A stretch of DNA of 64,000 nt, from the NCBI GenBank assembly GCA_964017045.1, contig OZ024809.1, forward strand, positions 1,550,001-1,614,000, given 5' to 3'. Below are positions 10,600 through 22,700 of the stretch, piece by piece (position 1 is the stretch's first letter; each line of letters begins with the position of its first letter). A model generated the notes under the pieces. It was not told the origin of the DNA. It did no database searches and worked only from the letters and a program-made list of their open reading frames with translations. The position numbers and the translations under genes were made by a program. Origin of the DNA: Omphiscola glabra (lineage: Eukaryota > Mollusca > Gastropoda > Lymnaeidae).

Positions 10600-12258
10600 T
10601 CTTCTTTTTTAAAAAAATGACAACTCAGAAGAAGCGCATCAACGAATCACTAGCGACAGATACACAATGACAATGACTGAAGACAGTGCTAGCCATTTAT
10701 CATCAAGTCAGAAAGATTTTAAAATAGAAATGTAACAACATTTGAATAAAAGGTTGATGAACCTACACGGTAGCGGGTAGTACAAACCAAAAAATAACGG
10801 CGGTGGTTTTTATCATCTGCGAATGTATTTAAAGGGTACACGGTGAAGGTCACTTGCGGTAACTATCGTAACTAGGTCACGTGACGACAACACCGCTTTA
10901 ACTTCACGTAAAATACAAGCTTACATTACATTAACAACACACGCAATCACACAAACCTGCTGATGTACTCGGTTTAGGAATTAATTGGTGAACGTCCCGT
11001 TCAAACACACATCGGACTCACTGCATTTAAGACGGCTCAGATCCAGCGATCTGTCTCTCCACACGCCGATGGAGGTCACTAGGTCAGAGGGAAATGCAAA
11101 CCCAAACTATGAGATACCGCGCGCTCACAAACGCTTTTATATTTAGTGGGCGCCGAATGGAGAATCCCCTTTTCGGACTGGTCAATAATTATCGGCTGGT
11201 CAAAACATGTTGTGCTATCAAACTTTAGATCAACCACTCCATCTCCCCCATCGACAATTAAAATAAAATACATTTTTAAAAAAAAATTTAAAAAGGCTAC
11301 ATTTCAATATTCAGAAATCAACACTAGTGATGTAGTAGTGATGAGGGTAGGTAGGCCTGGCCTTAAATTAGAAATCATCACTATTGGCCTTAAATTAGAA
11401 ATCATCACTATCAGCCCACGACAACTAGTGGTTGTAATTTACTGAGCTGTGCTTCCTTGAGAATTTTTTCTTTATTTTTTAAGGAAAAAGTATATATCTA
11501 GTAGCCTTAAGTAGGCCTATTTTATAAGAATATACTTAATATGGTATACAATTTTATGATACCGGTACGCCGGTACATTTTTGTAAATCAGCTTTCTACA
11601 CCAGATACCCTCTAGCAAAAACAAAGGTGTTCCACTAATATCAAACTAATTTATTTTTTTTTAAAGTTTTCACTTAACGGCGTGCTTTGTATTTCCAATA
11701 ATGTTGCCTCGTAGCCTATCAGGTAAGTCATGCCAGGGTTAAGTGGGGGGATTAACTTACTCCACTAATTGATAACCTTTGCCCCTGTCAGAAGATAGCT
11801 GAATCACCTCATGAAGGAGACACTCTTAACTCAGAAATAACATATTTCAAATTAGTTTTAAATGAGAATCATAGATCATTATGGAAGGTGTATTCAAATT
11901 TGACTATGTCACAAATTAATATTAATATTCAAGACAAGAGATAGGCATGGCTTTGGTTTTCAGTTTGATTGCAAGAAAAGAAATTAATGAAAAATTCCCT
12001 CAATGTTTCTCTTTTATTTGACTGGCTTTTAATTACATTTTTGCATGACTCGCTCTACCACAATAAATTAACAAATTGGTGTTTTTTGTGTGTATTTTTT
12101 ATAAATAAAATAATTGGCCAGTTTTGCTCAAGACACACCTGCTGAGCCAACCAAACATATACAGCTATCAGTAACAGTCAAAGGGGAGATACCTCAGCAA
12201 TTTAGTTAAAATATTTTTAAGTACCAGTTTATTACCTTTACAGATTGGCTTCCGGGCT
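10600..12258. other. No recognisable gene
   Basis: Mixed AT-rich sequence. A short direct repeat containing CTTAAATTAGAAATCATCAC occurs near 11360-11410. The frames at 11079-11273 (minus) and 11146-11445 (plus) overlap each other and show no domain. I see no supported exon. Confidence 0.4.
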
Positions 12259-12267
12259 TTAAGTTTA

Positions 12268-12564
12268 GGCTGTGACTATTTGTACCTGGGTACCAGAAGT
12301 GAGAATTTGGGATTGAGTCCAATGGGACCCGGGTGCGAATTGCGGCGCTGCGTGTCCAGGTCCATTTTGACTACTGTTATTCGGATGTCATTTGTGGTCG
12401 TTTATTTTAGTTAAACTGAAGAATTAAGTTTACAAACATATAGTACATTCAATTATCTTTCATTTGATACCTCATTTTGTCTTACAAACCCAACAATAAT
12501 CTTTTAAATAGTTTTTTAATCCCAACCTCTCATTTCTGGTACACCGGTACGAATAGCCACTTCG
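12268..12564. mobile_element. TIR element with 9-bp TSD, complete copy
   Basis: Both ends carry related sequence: left CTATTTGTACCTGGGTACCA, right the reverse complement of GGCTATTCGTACCGGTGTAC. A 9-bp duplication TTAAGTTTA flanks it at 12259-12267 and 12565-12573. The length is 297 bp. Partial relatives lie at 46449 and 59075. A 9-bp duplication is typical of Mutator-like elements, but the family assignment is tentative. No transposase. Confidence 0.75.
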
Positions 12565-12573
12565 TTAAGTTTA

Positions 12574-14107
12574 AGCATGTTTTTCAATTAAAATGTCATT
12601 TCCTTGAAACGCACAACACAATTTTCTTAATTAATAATATAGCTTTTAAAAGGCTATTGATTCCACACTCACACTGTTTGTTAAATAGTATCACCATACT
12701 AAAAAAAAATTATCCCACAAATATCTCAAGTAGACAACAAAGCCAAGGCTTTGTGTCATCTTCTTATCATTACAATTACAGTCCCCCATTCATCAATACA
12801 GGCCTAGTATAATTATTAATGAATAAATTAATAACCATATGTCAAAATATTTGAATTATTTGATATATATAACTAAGGCATTTAGGCATGGCTAAGAGTA
12901 AGAACTTGAACTTAAACTTAAAGAAGCGATGCCCTTGGAAACTGAGAGTAAGATTTCGTAGGCTAATTAAAAAATAATAATTTTAATAATTCATAGTTTA
13001 TAATAATAGTTAAATAGGCGTGCGCAATTATTTTATTGATAATAACGTTAATTTTTACTTTAACTTTAAGCCTTACAATACTGTTCAATACAGAATATAC
13101 ACAGAATCTTACAATGCGACAACACTGTTCAATACAGAATATACTCAGAATACTGTTGTTAATCTTAATGAGCGGTGAGTTAATTGAGGTTTAAATAATA
13201 AAATGTCTTTAAAATACTTTGACTTAAACATAATAATTTATATTATAATGGTTATCACGGGAAATGATTATTTTAAACCTATGATATAGGCGCCGAACAA
13301 TCTAGTTACAATCTAGGGCTATCAAGTATTTAATTAATCCAATCAATTGTACCTTTCAGCCCTAAAAGCGAAAGTAGAATCCTATTACGCTAAAGAAAGT
13401 AAGGAGGCCTAGGTTCGGTGGTGTATTTATTAGAGCTATGAGTCAGTGCATAAACCGAAAACAGAAACAAACCGAGGTCGATCTAATATTGTACATTACG
13501 ATCGCTTCAAGTTGTTAGTGTTAGATAAATCTTGACTTATAATCATCCAGTTGTCCTAGATGTTGTATACAAACCATATTTATATGATTCCCTGCCCGTC
13601 TCTAGGACTAATGATAACGTTAGACCTCAAAAATATACAAATTATTTTGTTCCACAGTCTGTCAGAATTTACCAGCAATGGTTGGCAGCATGCCACCAAG
13701 CAGTCACAAAATCTAAATGATCACTAATTTAACTAATTAGACCTGTGGTTTGTCATAATTATCACTAAGAATAAGTCTAAGGAATGAAGTTATGATATAA
13801 TTGAAATATGAATGCTGATTTATACACTTGAGAAACACTTTATGTTTGTGTTTAAATAGTTCCAGTTTCAAGTGTTGTCTTGGATAGAATACGGTACTTA
13901 TTTATCTATGCGCTGAAATTGAATATCTAGGCTATAAATATAAATTAATAAAAAAGAAAACATCTCCATGTAATATGTTTTATTAAAAGATTGTTATCTT
14001 ATCTTATAGCATAGTTTTTAGTAACGTTTCCATATTATCAGATTTCTGAGATTGCGATTTTTTTTTAACTGTTATAAATTATTTCATTTATAATTAATTT
14101 CTTCTTC
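12574..14107. other. No recognisable gene
   Basis: AT-rich sequence with a short direct repeat near 13078-13153 (CTGTTCAATACAGAATATAC twice). The frame at 13532-13720 has no recognisable domain. Confidence 0.4.
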
Positions 14108-14706
14108 TTCTTCTATATATTAAGGGCCCACGATCAATTTATTGATCATTATGGCTCCTATGAATGTAGATGGGATTTGCAATGTCTCTGTGCCTGGTGT
14201 TGATGAGGATATTTCACTGGTTACAAGAATTTATCTAGTTAGATGTTTGTAATTTTATGTGTAGAAATACGGTACCTAACAATTTGCTTGACCTATTACA
14301 ATGTACGTCCCGGATTTTATATCTTTAATTAAGGCGTTTTAATCGTGGTTACTACTACTACTACTAAAAAAACTTACAGTTACAGTACGGTAGATAGGCT
14401 ACACTTAAATTTCAGTCTTTAAAAACTGGTATTCAAATTTAATAAAATAACTTATTTAAATGTTTATTTCTGCTCCCACGCCCAAAGAAAAGTAAAATTT
14501 TGATGTTTTTCTTTCATAGTGATCTTTAATCCTTATGCAGGGGTATATTTTTCTTTATCTTACCAACATGCACCTAAATGGGACCGGGCGAATAATTCTT
14601 GCCGTGTTACACTGAAAACCAGGCACAGAAACATTGCAAATCCCATCTACATTCATAGGAGCCATAATGATCAATTCGTGGGCCCTTAATATATAGAAGA
14701 AGAAAA
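14108..14706. mobile_element. Foldback element, about 90-bp inverted arms
   Basis: The left arm (14108-14197) and right arm (14619-14706) are near-perfect reverse complements. They share TATATATTAAGGGCCCACGA and ATGGCTCCTATGAATGTAGA. About 420 bp separate the arms, with no coding sequence. I could not fix a target-site duplication. The poly-C run just right of the element (near 14780) is outside it. Confidence 0.65.
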
Positions 14707-16310
14707 GATTGAGAAACATTGCGATTGTTGCAGTGGCTTTACTAGGATTACTGCCACCCGGGACGAGATCAGATTTAGCCCCCCCCCCCCCCCCCACTGA
14801 AAAAAATTGTGATATACCGACAATCCCCCCCTCCAATATCTGGAAAAATGTGCCCGCTGAGACACTAGATGACAGCTTCTCCCACCCTCTCAGCATTGTG
14901 GCTTGATTAATAGTAATTTGTTAACACTCAGTGAGCAGTGGGGGCTCCCAGTGGGTTATGGGCCATCAGAAATATGTGCAACACAATTGACACCACTAGA
15001 TCAGTTGCATGGCACCGAGGAATCTAGAACTGGGACATTAAATATTCCAATCATTACATTGATTTCGTAAAGTTAAAGGAGATGAAAGGAACAAGATATC
15101 TTGTCAGCCAGTTGTAATTAATGATACAATTTTTACCTTTGAGCGAATACCTTACCAAAATGTAATGACGTAGCAGATTGTTCACAATATTGGTTCAAAT
15201 CTGGTAAAAAAATTCAAGTCAAACCCCCACCCCTCCCCAAATTAGCCCTTAACAAGAGAAAGAGTTGTACAAAGTCAAATCAGCTTAATGAAATAGAAAG
15301 CTGTTAAAAAATAGTATGAAAAACTTAAGTAAAAAAACTAAGATGAACACATCACAGTGAGAGATTCGCCTATTTTATTGTGTCCTGAAATGAGAGAACG
15401 TTTATCAAACATAAGAAATATGAGCATGTCATAGAATGTGAAAGAATAACCATATAAAAATGTGAATCTGCACAATGACTGCATCTTTAGGGCTTACACT
15501 TACATTTTTATAAATTCCACCTCTAGGTCAATACTAGGACAGTAAAGTTTCAAAAAAATTAAGACAAAATACTAGATCTATGAAAGAAATGTTCAAACCT
15601 AACACAAGTCTACATTGTTTAAAATATTCATTGATAAGCTCTGGTTACACTGCAGGTGAACAGTTTCCACAAAAGCATTGCAGTTTTTACTTATGTCACT
15701 TTCCTGACATTCTTTCAGACACAGTCTGGTTACTAGAGAAAAACATATAACTTTGCAAAATTCCATGAATATTTATTCTCAAAAGGGTTTGATTTACTTG
15801 ATAATGCATAAAAACAAATTTAATCTTCAATTAATCATTTCACTGAGTTTGTTGTTTTGGGTTGTTTTTTTCATGGTGAGACTTTTAAGGAAATTTCAAT
15901 ACCCCGTATACATTCTTTGTTGCTGAAATCTTGAAGTTGGCAATAACGATGAGGGAATATGAATTAATAGCTCACCATAGATTATATGAGGTGTCTATCA
16001 ACATTTCTGTTTTCCAATTAATTTAAAAAAAAAAAACAGGCATTCCTCTGACTTGAAAAAAAGAAGAAAAAAAAAATCTACCTGCAAAAATATTAACTTG
16101 ACTCAATTTACCGATTGGAATTCTTGACTTCAAACTGTCAGTGTGTCATTGACAGATCTTGTTGTGAAAAGAAACAGTCACTGTCATCCTTCCTAATCTG
16201 TCCAAAAACTGTCTGTATAAGTATAATACTGACAACTAGTCTTCAAAACCTTCTGTGTCATAGTTGTAAAATTATCTCCATCCACATTTTATACAGCGAC
16301 TTCAACAATA
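14707..16310. other. No recognisable gene
   Basis: Includes a poly-C tract near 14780 and otherwise AT-rich sequence. The short frame at 14709-14906 depends on the poly-C tract and is not supported. Confidence 0.4.
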
Positions 16311-18516
16311 TCAAACACATCTATTTAAGGACAGGAGTACAGGGACATTATTATAGACAATTGTATTGAGAAAACATCAAAACACATCTGTTTAAAATTA
16401 TAACAATGATTTGGTGGCATATCATATTACAAGTAGCTTTCTATTCAACATCTTATTCATACAATGATCTGGTGGCACATTGCTCTACTTGTCTACTGAC
16501 TTTACGTTAAATATATACGCCTACATAATACTCAAATATTGCTCAAAATAAAATATAACATAATGACCACACAAACATTTGTAAAAAAATTATTTTCTAG
16601 AAATTTCAGTAAAGGATTAAAAAAAAAACTCAGTCAACAGGAGGTAATGACAATGCAGATTACAACACAAATCAATGGCTCTGTTTCTGTTTGTTATAGT
16701 GTGCATTTCTGTTTATAAATAATCAATGTTCACAATAAAATATGAGACAAATAGCATAAAAAATGTGTCCAGTATTAAATATTTTCAAAAGTATTGAATA
16801 AGATTACAACTTGCGACAGTATCCAAGTGCCAAAATACTATTTTCATGAAATAAGCAGTGAGTTTATGAGTTGACACTGTTCCATTGCATTAAATTCTAT
16901 TAAGATAAAATAGACTTTTAAAAGATACAAAAACAAATCTAGAAACTTTGTCATAAAAATGACAACTAGAGATAATGTCAAAATTTATCTTTCCACAAAA
17001 TTATTAAGTAAACTTCCTAAGTGAAAATAATAAACAATTTTTTTTTAAAATTTATACTTAAAAATGAGACAATTATGGATCTTCTCCAGTTTGTAGTTAA
17101 CCAGGTGAAGAGGCTAGTCTGAACCACAATTTGGTGTAGAGGCTAGTCTGAACCACACTTTGGTGTAGAGGCTAGTCTGAGCCACACTTTTCATAACAAT
17201 TAAACTGCCGGTACATATTCTACAACAAGTTAACAAGGGTCTCAAACTAATGGCATGCGGGTCACATTCAGCCCTCCACTCCAAGCTTGCTTATGCTGCC
17301 AACAAAGTGATTTGTGTTACATATTATTATATGAGACAATGCTCAATAATAATGTAAATTGTGTTGCAGCATATGAGACATTTTCATGCGGCCAATTTAA
17401 GTCGGAGATCCATGTGCTACAACATAGTCATCAACACACATTATTAGAACACGAATGAATTTAAAATAATTTTTTAGTTAAATTCACAGTTCATTAAGTT
17501 CTTGATCGCATGTACAGAACTATTCTTGCTTACTTTAATTGCAAAAGTATAATGATCACTTAATAACAGGCCTGCACGGGGCCCACCAGCAACCACTTGG
17601 GAGGCCCACAAAGTAATGAAAGATTCTTTATTGTTATTATTTTCTTAATAGCTTTCCCCCGTCCTATCATCTTTTGGCCTGCACAAGTTGTTCATAAAGC
17701 ATTACGGCCCGCACAAGTTTTTCATTAAGTGTTAAGGCCCGGCTTACATTTTGAGCTGTGCAGGCCTGCTTAATGATGATCTCGTATAATTTTAGGTCTT
17801 TATAAACATAGATACCTTAAATGTTCTTGATTTTATGTCACAGACGTAATTGTCAGTTCTCAAATTGCCAGAAAATTTATGAAATATTCTTAGACCTTAG
17901 TTAGCTGGGATTTTTAAATGCACACTTTGTCTAAATGCATAAACATGGGTATATTTAACTGATGGTGTGTTTGGTATATGGCCTTAAAATGAAAAAAAAT
18001 ATATCACAAAGTCATTAGTTAAAAAAATAAATAAAAAAGTTTAAAATGTTGTCTGACTCACACCATAATCATCCTTTCCCTCTCTCATTCATTCATGGAC
18101 AATGTGTTGCAACCTTTTGGAGCATCTGCGAAGACAAATAATAAGGTTGGACTTTGACCAGGAGATTTCTGATTGGAAGATCAAGTCATCACAAGCAGCA
18201 AGGCTGTTTTAAGTGATGACCTTCATAGACATCAAAATCTGCATGGTGCTCTTCCAGTATACTATCTGGCATCAGAGAGAACTGAAAAAAAAAAGTTTAA
18301 AAAAAGAATTATAATAAACTTTAAAGTTGAATCTATGACATGTATTTACTATCATCCTTTCACTTTATTGAGAGTTACAAAAAACATTGTGTGTGAAATT
18401 TAAATAATATTAATAATATATTTAAATAATTTTAAACAGATGTGTTTTGATGTTTTCTCAATACAATTGTCTATAATAATGTCCCTGTACTCCTGTCCTT
18501 AAATAAATGTGTTTGA
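16311..18516. repeat. Inverted repeat pair, 91-bp arms 2 kb apart
   Basis: Arms at 16311-16401 and 18426-18516 are reverse complements with about one mismatch and share AAGGACAGGAGTACAGGGAC. They could bound a 2.2-kb element or be two insertions of one family in opposite orientation. A separate hAT-type MITE lies between them at 17567-17768. The rest of the interior is AT-rich with no transposase frame. Confidence 0.75.
17567..17768. mobile_element. hAT-type MITE, 202 bp
   Basis: Termini CAGGCCTGCACGG and GTGCAGGCCTG are inverted. The flanks are CTTAATAA (17559-17566) and CTTAATGA (17769-17776), an 8-bp target-site duplication with one mismatch. The interior has repeated GGCCCGCACAAGTT motifs. 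No coding capacity. Confidence 0.8.
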
Positions 18517-18575
18517 AATTTAAATAAGATTCACCTTTAGCAAGCCTCATTTTACTGTGCATCATATAGAATCTA

Positions 18576-18920
18576 CAGACCTGTTTACTCTTACGATTTT
18601 GGCGTACAATGTACGATTTTGAGGTGTATACATTATATATACTGTATGGCCACCATTGAGACAAGCAGGCAAGCCCAAAAGAACATTATTAAATACACGA
18701 CTGCACCAACTATCCCCTGCCCGCGGTGCCACAGACTATTCCGTGCACGTATAGGATTGGCAAGCCACCAACAAACCCACCCCCCTAACCGGATGACTGG
18801 ATGGTCCTAGCCAATTTGACGGAGGAACAACACTGAATGTTTATTTTTCATTAGTAAGATAATGTATTGATCTTGTGATGATATTGTACGATTTTAAGAG
18901 TTTGAGGGTAACCAGGTCTG
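18576..18920. mobile_element. TIR element with 6-bp TSD carrying a zinc-finger fragment
   Basis: The ends are CAGACCTGTTTACTC and GGTAACCAGGTCTG in inverted orientation. A perfect 6-bp duplication AATCTA lies at 18570-18575 and 18921-18926. The 345-bp copy contains an insert absent from the 159-bp relative at 59337-59495, which has the same ends and its own 6-bp duplication. Six-base duplications occur in Dada-like and Polinton-type transposons, but I cannot assign the superfamily from the termini. The insert is described separately. Confidence 0.85.
18640..18810 (+). pseudogene. C2H2 zinc-finger fragment, probably LINE-derived
   Basis: An open frame inside the 345-bp TIR element encodes a classical C2H2 finger, C-x2-C-x12-H-x3-H. 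Cys codons are at 18718 and 18727 and the last His codon is at 18778. The finger core reads FRARIGLASH. Similar fingers with an RIGL core occur next to or at the end of reverse transcriptase ORFs in many animal LINE-type elements, so I infer a captured retroelement piece. It has no transposase and no other recognised domain. The frame closes with a stop at 18808-18810. Confidence 0.5.
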
Positions 18921-18926
18921 AATCTA

Positions 18927-19665
18927 GCCATTGCAATATTGGTATTAACATTTCTCTTTTCCTTGAATTTTTTTTTTTTTTTTCTTATTCCTTAGATTTT
19001 ATGAATCCCAAAATATTTTGGCCCGTTAAGCTCTCTGCATTATTTTTCACAGTACCAATACTTATATTCTTTCACTTCCTGTAAACATACTGGCAACAAC
19101 AAAGAAGATCTCTCAAGTTTTTTACTGTGCTCTGTCTCTTGTCTTACTTCTATTTGTCTTGTTCGCTGAAGAAGGCTCTAAGCCTAAACATTCAAATCTT
19201 CTTGTCCTGTCTATTGATTCAAGCTTCAACATACCTAGTTCTATTATTTCATTTACACAACTTGAATGCTGTCCATCAATTATTAACTTTAATCCAATTT
19301 ACAAGATGATAACTCTTCTGTGACAGATTTATTTCCTAAAACTAATATGTTGCAACAGAGGTTACTCAAATACAGCAGGACTCAAATACAGCAGGGATTT
19401 TCAAATTTAGGATTAATGAAGGTCACAAAATAAGTTGACTCAATCTATTTTTTAAGGAATCTAGAGAAAGCATGGTTTAACTCAACTATGAAATAAAGTT
19501 TTAGGATAACACACAGAAAGAAAAAATAAGGATTATTAGCATTAGTCAACTTCTGTTAGAATTATGAGTGCCAGCAAATTCAATTAGGATATAATAGTAA
19601 CAGAAATTAAAATATGCAGATACCCAAAAGGCTCCAAGACAAAACCATTTTTGTAACTGATTTTG
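18927..19665 (-). other. Region downstream of SELENOT, presumed 3' UTR
   Basis: This follows the SELENOT stop codon on the minus strand. A selenoprotein mRNA needs a SECIS hairpin here. I looked for an ATGA or GTGA core with an apical AA and a paired GA and did not find a convincing one. A 9-bp stem (AAGTTGACT with AGTCAACTT) encloses about 105 nt at 19434-19554, but its core is not canonical. The plus-strand frame at 19127-19309 is not supported. Confidence 0.4.
19328..19333 (-). promoter_or_regulatory. Possible polyadenylation signal of SELENOT
   Basis: AATAAA on the minus strand, about 335 nt after the SELENOT stop codon. It would give a plausible 3' UTR length. No transcript evidence is available. 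Confidence 0.35.
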
Positions 19666-19769
19666 CTATGTTGTTGGTTTGGCATATCGTAAATTGTTTT
19701 CAATCATCTGAAACATTTCACTGGGTGATGGAATGCGGCCTGTCTCTAATTTTGACCAGATTGGAACAT
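19666..19769 (-). CDS. SELENOT: SELENOT exon 4 with stop codon
   Basis: Completes Asp164 and continues VPIWSKLETGRIPSPSEMFQ, ending NNLRYAKPTT and TAG at 19668-19666. The acceptor is GGTTTCAG. The C-terminus is diverged from vertebrates, as usual for this family. Confidence 0.9.
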
Positions 19770-22700
19770 CTGAAACCATAGTAAAAATGTGAAATATTTA
19801 AGACCCCTTTAAAGACTGTTAAAATTAGTATAATTTCTTACAATGAAACTCAAGAAGTGTATCACATTTTTTAAAAATAACTGCCATCTTGTAAGTTTAC
19901 TAAGATATTTTATTTCTTTTAAAAAGAAATAATTGGTTTTTAATGGGAGATCAATAGAGTATACTCTGACTCGCATATGTTTCTTAATTAAGAGGGCTTT
20001 ATTTATGTATGCTGAATCTTCAAAATTTTTAATGGGAGATCAATAGAGTATACTCTGACTCGCACATGTTTCTTAATTAAGAGGGCTATCTTTATGTATG
20101 CTGAATCTTCAATATTTTAAAAATAAAATCACTTACCATTAAATAAAATTTCAAAAGCACCCGTGGATATTAATTGCCCTTCTATTGCATTTGAAATGAA
20201 AAACAGCATAAGGCATGCATACATCTGCAGAAAAAAAATCAGTAATGCAAAATATTAAGAATTAACCTTATAAAATAATAAATGTAGGCCTACAACAGTT
20301 AACTTAAACCCAAGAACTGTCGTCTGCCGATTTCATCGACTGATTGTCTCTTCCAGTACTGTGTGGGCTGAAAAAAAACTTCAAACTTAGACAATTTAGA
20401 CCTAGGCCTAGAACGAGTAGGCGTTGCCCCAATAACAGGACTCATTCAAAACTATGTTGCAGATGATTGTGTACCAACAAAAAATAATTGTATTTTATTC
20501 TATGTTTTCTTATATTTCAAGTTATGGATTAAATATTTAAAAATTGTATCTGTTTCTTGCTGTTTAGTAATGTTTATGTTATTTCGTGCTTTGTTACTTC
20601 AACGTAATTTTAGGTATCAGAAGAAATTTTTTTTTAAAACAATTATAAAAAAAATAAATCTATTAATACCAAAAACATATACAAATAATATATTTTCTGA
20701 AAGATAAATAAAAATCCTATCATATTATATAAACTTTATAATAATATGCCTTTAAAACATTGTAGTTTGAGGTACTTGAAAGGAAAAGTTTTCATTATTT
20801 TCTTTAATCTTGGCAACGCCACAGAGTATAAAATGTCATTTAAAAATAGCCAATATGATTCCCCACTCAGTCTAATTTCAATAAATGTATACTTTTTGGG
20901 GTCTAGCTATAGTATTTGCATGTGAAAAATCACATTTTTCAAGGCACCCAAAAAAGCTATAAATTGCCTGCACAGTACAGAATAATTAACATGGACAGTT
21001 TGTGGGTTAAAATAAAACATAGCACTGATTAGCACTGAGGAACATACATTTCTAGTCAGGGACAGCCTCATATAAGCATCATTTTCAACTATACTCTCAC
21101 ACTAGAAGATATAATAAAGAAGCTTAATAAAATATTAAGTCTACAAAATAAACATTAAAAGTTTAATGTATGTTTCTAATATAGTTTTCTGTTAACCAAC
21201 CTTGTTTTCTATTGCCCAGGAAAAAAAACCAGGTGTTTGTAAGTTGAGTGACGGGAAAGGATTGTAACCAGTCATTATGAGTCCTATAAAAACAAACTTG
21301 AGAACTGCAAGAACTTGAGCCAGCGTTGCCTGGATCACTGGAGGCGGGTAATTGTCGCCAACAATCGTCAGTGCCGGGAAACGCTCATGAAGTGCTTGAG
21401 CATATTGCTCAAACACCTTTTTGTAACCTCAGGAGGAGCTAGCGAAGAGAAGGAGAAAGGGGTGGGTTAGCAGGATCAGTTTTTAGGTGAATTTATACAG
21501 TTAAAATGCAAGTACAACAAGTTTGCTCAATCAAGTTCAAATGTGAATCTCGGAACAGTAGCCAGATGCATGTAAATGACCCCCTTTGGATTCATAAAAT
21601 CTTCGTGTGATGAGACTAACATTTTTTTTAAAGAACATGGCAAATTATTATCTGTAACTAAAATAAATAACCCAGGGGCATTGTGCGGTGAGACCCAGAA
21701 ATCATGATTATTTGCTTTTTTTTAATCGTGGCGGTCGCGAGAAATATATTTTCAAATTGAAATGGGCATTATGAACTGGATTTGTGAAAGTGAATCTTTG
21801 TTTATGATATTGTTGAAGTGAGGGGGAGTGGTGATTGATCAGGGGTTGTGCAAGGCCAGTCCATGGAATTTGTTCATGGAGTTCTGCTATTGTCACTATG
21901 CTGAGTGATCATTGTAGTTAGAAGGTGCAAGCTAGTTAGTCAGTGGAGATGAGAGTAGTCTGAGGATAAGGGCAGCGTTGTGAAAAATGTTTTGAATCAA
22001 GAAGGGTGCTGTGCTGCAAAAAGATTATGATCCTGCACTAAATTGACAAAAAGCAATAATGAAGTGGATAAAATACTTGAGTTTATTGTTTATAATGTAA
22101 AGGTGTCTTCCAAAAATTAAATTGCAAAATATTTGATGCTATATAATACATTTTTAGTAACGGTAACTTTGTTTTGTGTGACACATGACCTTTATTTTGA
22201 ACTGGTTTTGTGAGCATGGTCAGGTTGTGGATGGAATGTGATGAGCTGTTTACTTGGGGTTGGTAGTGAGTAGTGTAGTGTTGAAAGCTTGCAGACAAAT
22301 AGTGACTTTTATTTCTGAGATTGACTGGAGTGTTAGCTATCAGGGAGTTAAGTATACTATAATCATTAGTATACTATAAATAAATAAGAAAATCTGAAAG
22401 AGTGTTAAGTTTTGTAATAATTAAGAAACCATGTGTGGCAGAAAAAAAACTACACAATTTGAGCCAACATTGCCAACAAACTGCCTGTCAGAATACAAAC
22501 TAGTGGCCATCCTGACCTTGAATTAAGAATATTTTGTCTGAATATTTTAATAGAAATTTTGTTGAAATGTATTTTGTTTACAATTAATAAATATAGTATA
22601 TACTATTTTCATTGTCATTTTGTAACTGTCAATGTCACAAACACTAAATCTTATGTTGTTCTTTATGTTGTATAATATGAATATGATTTGTTGATTTAGA

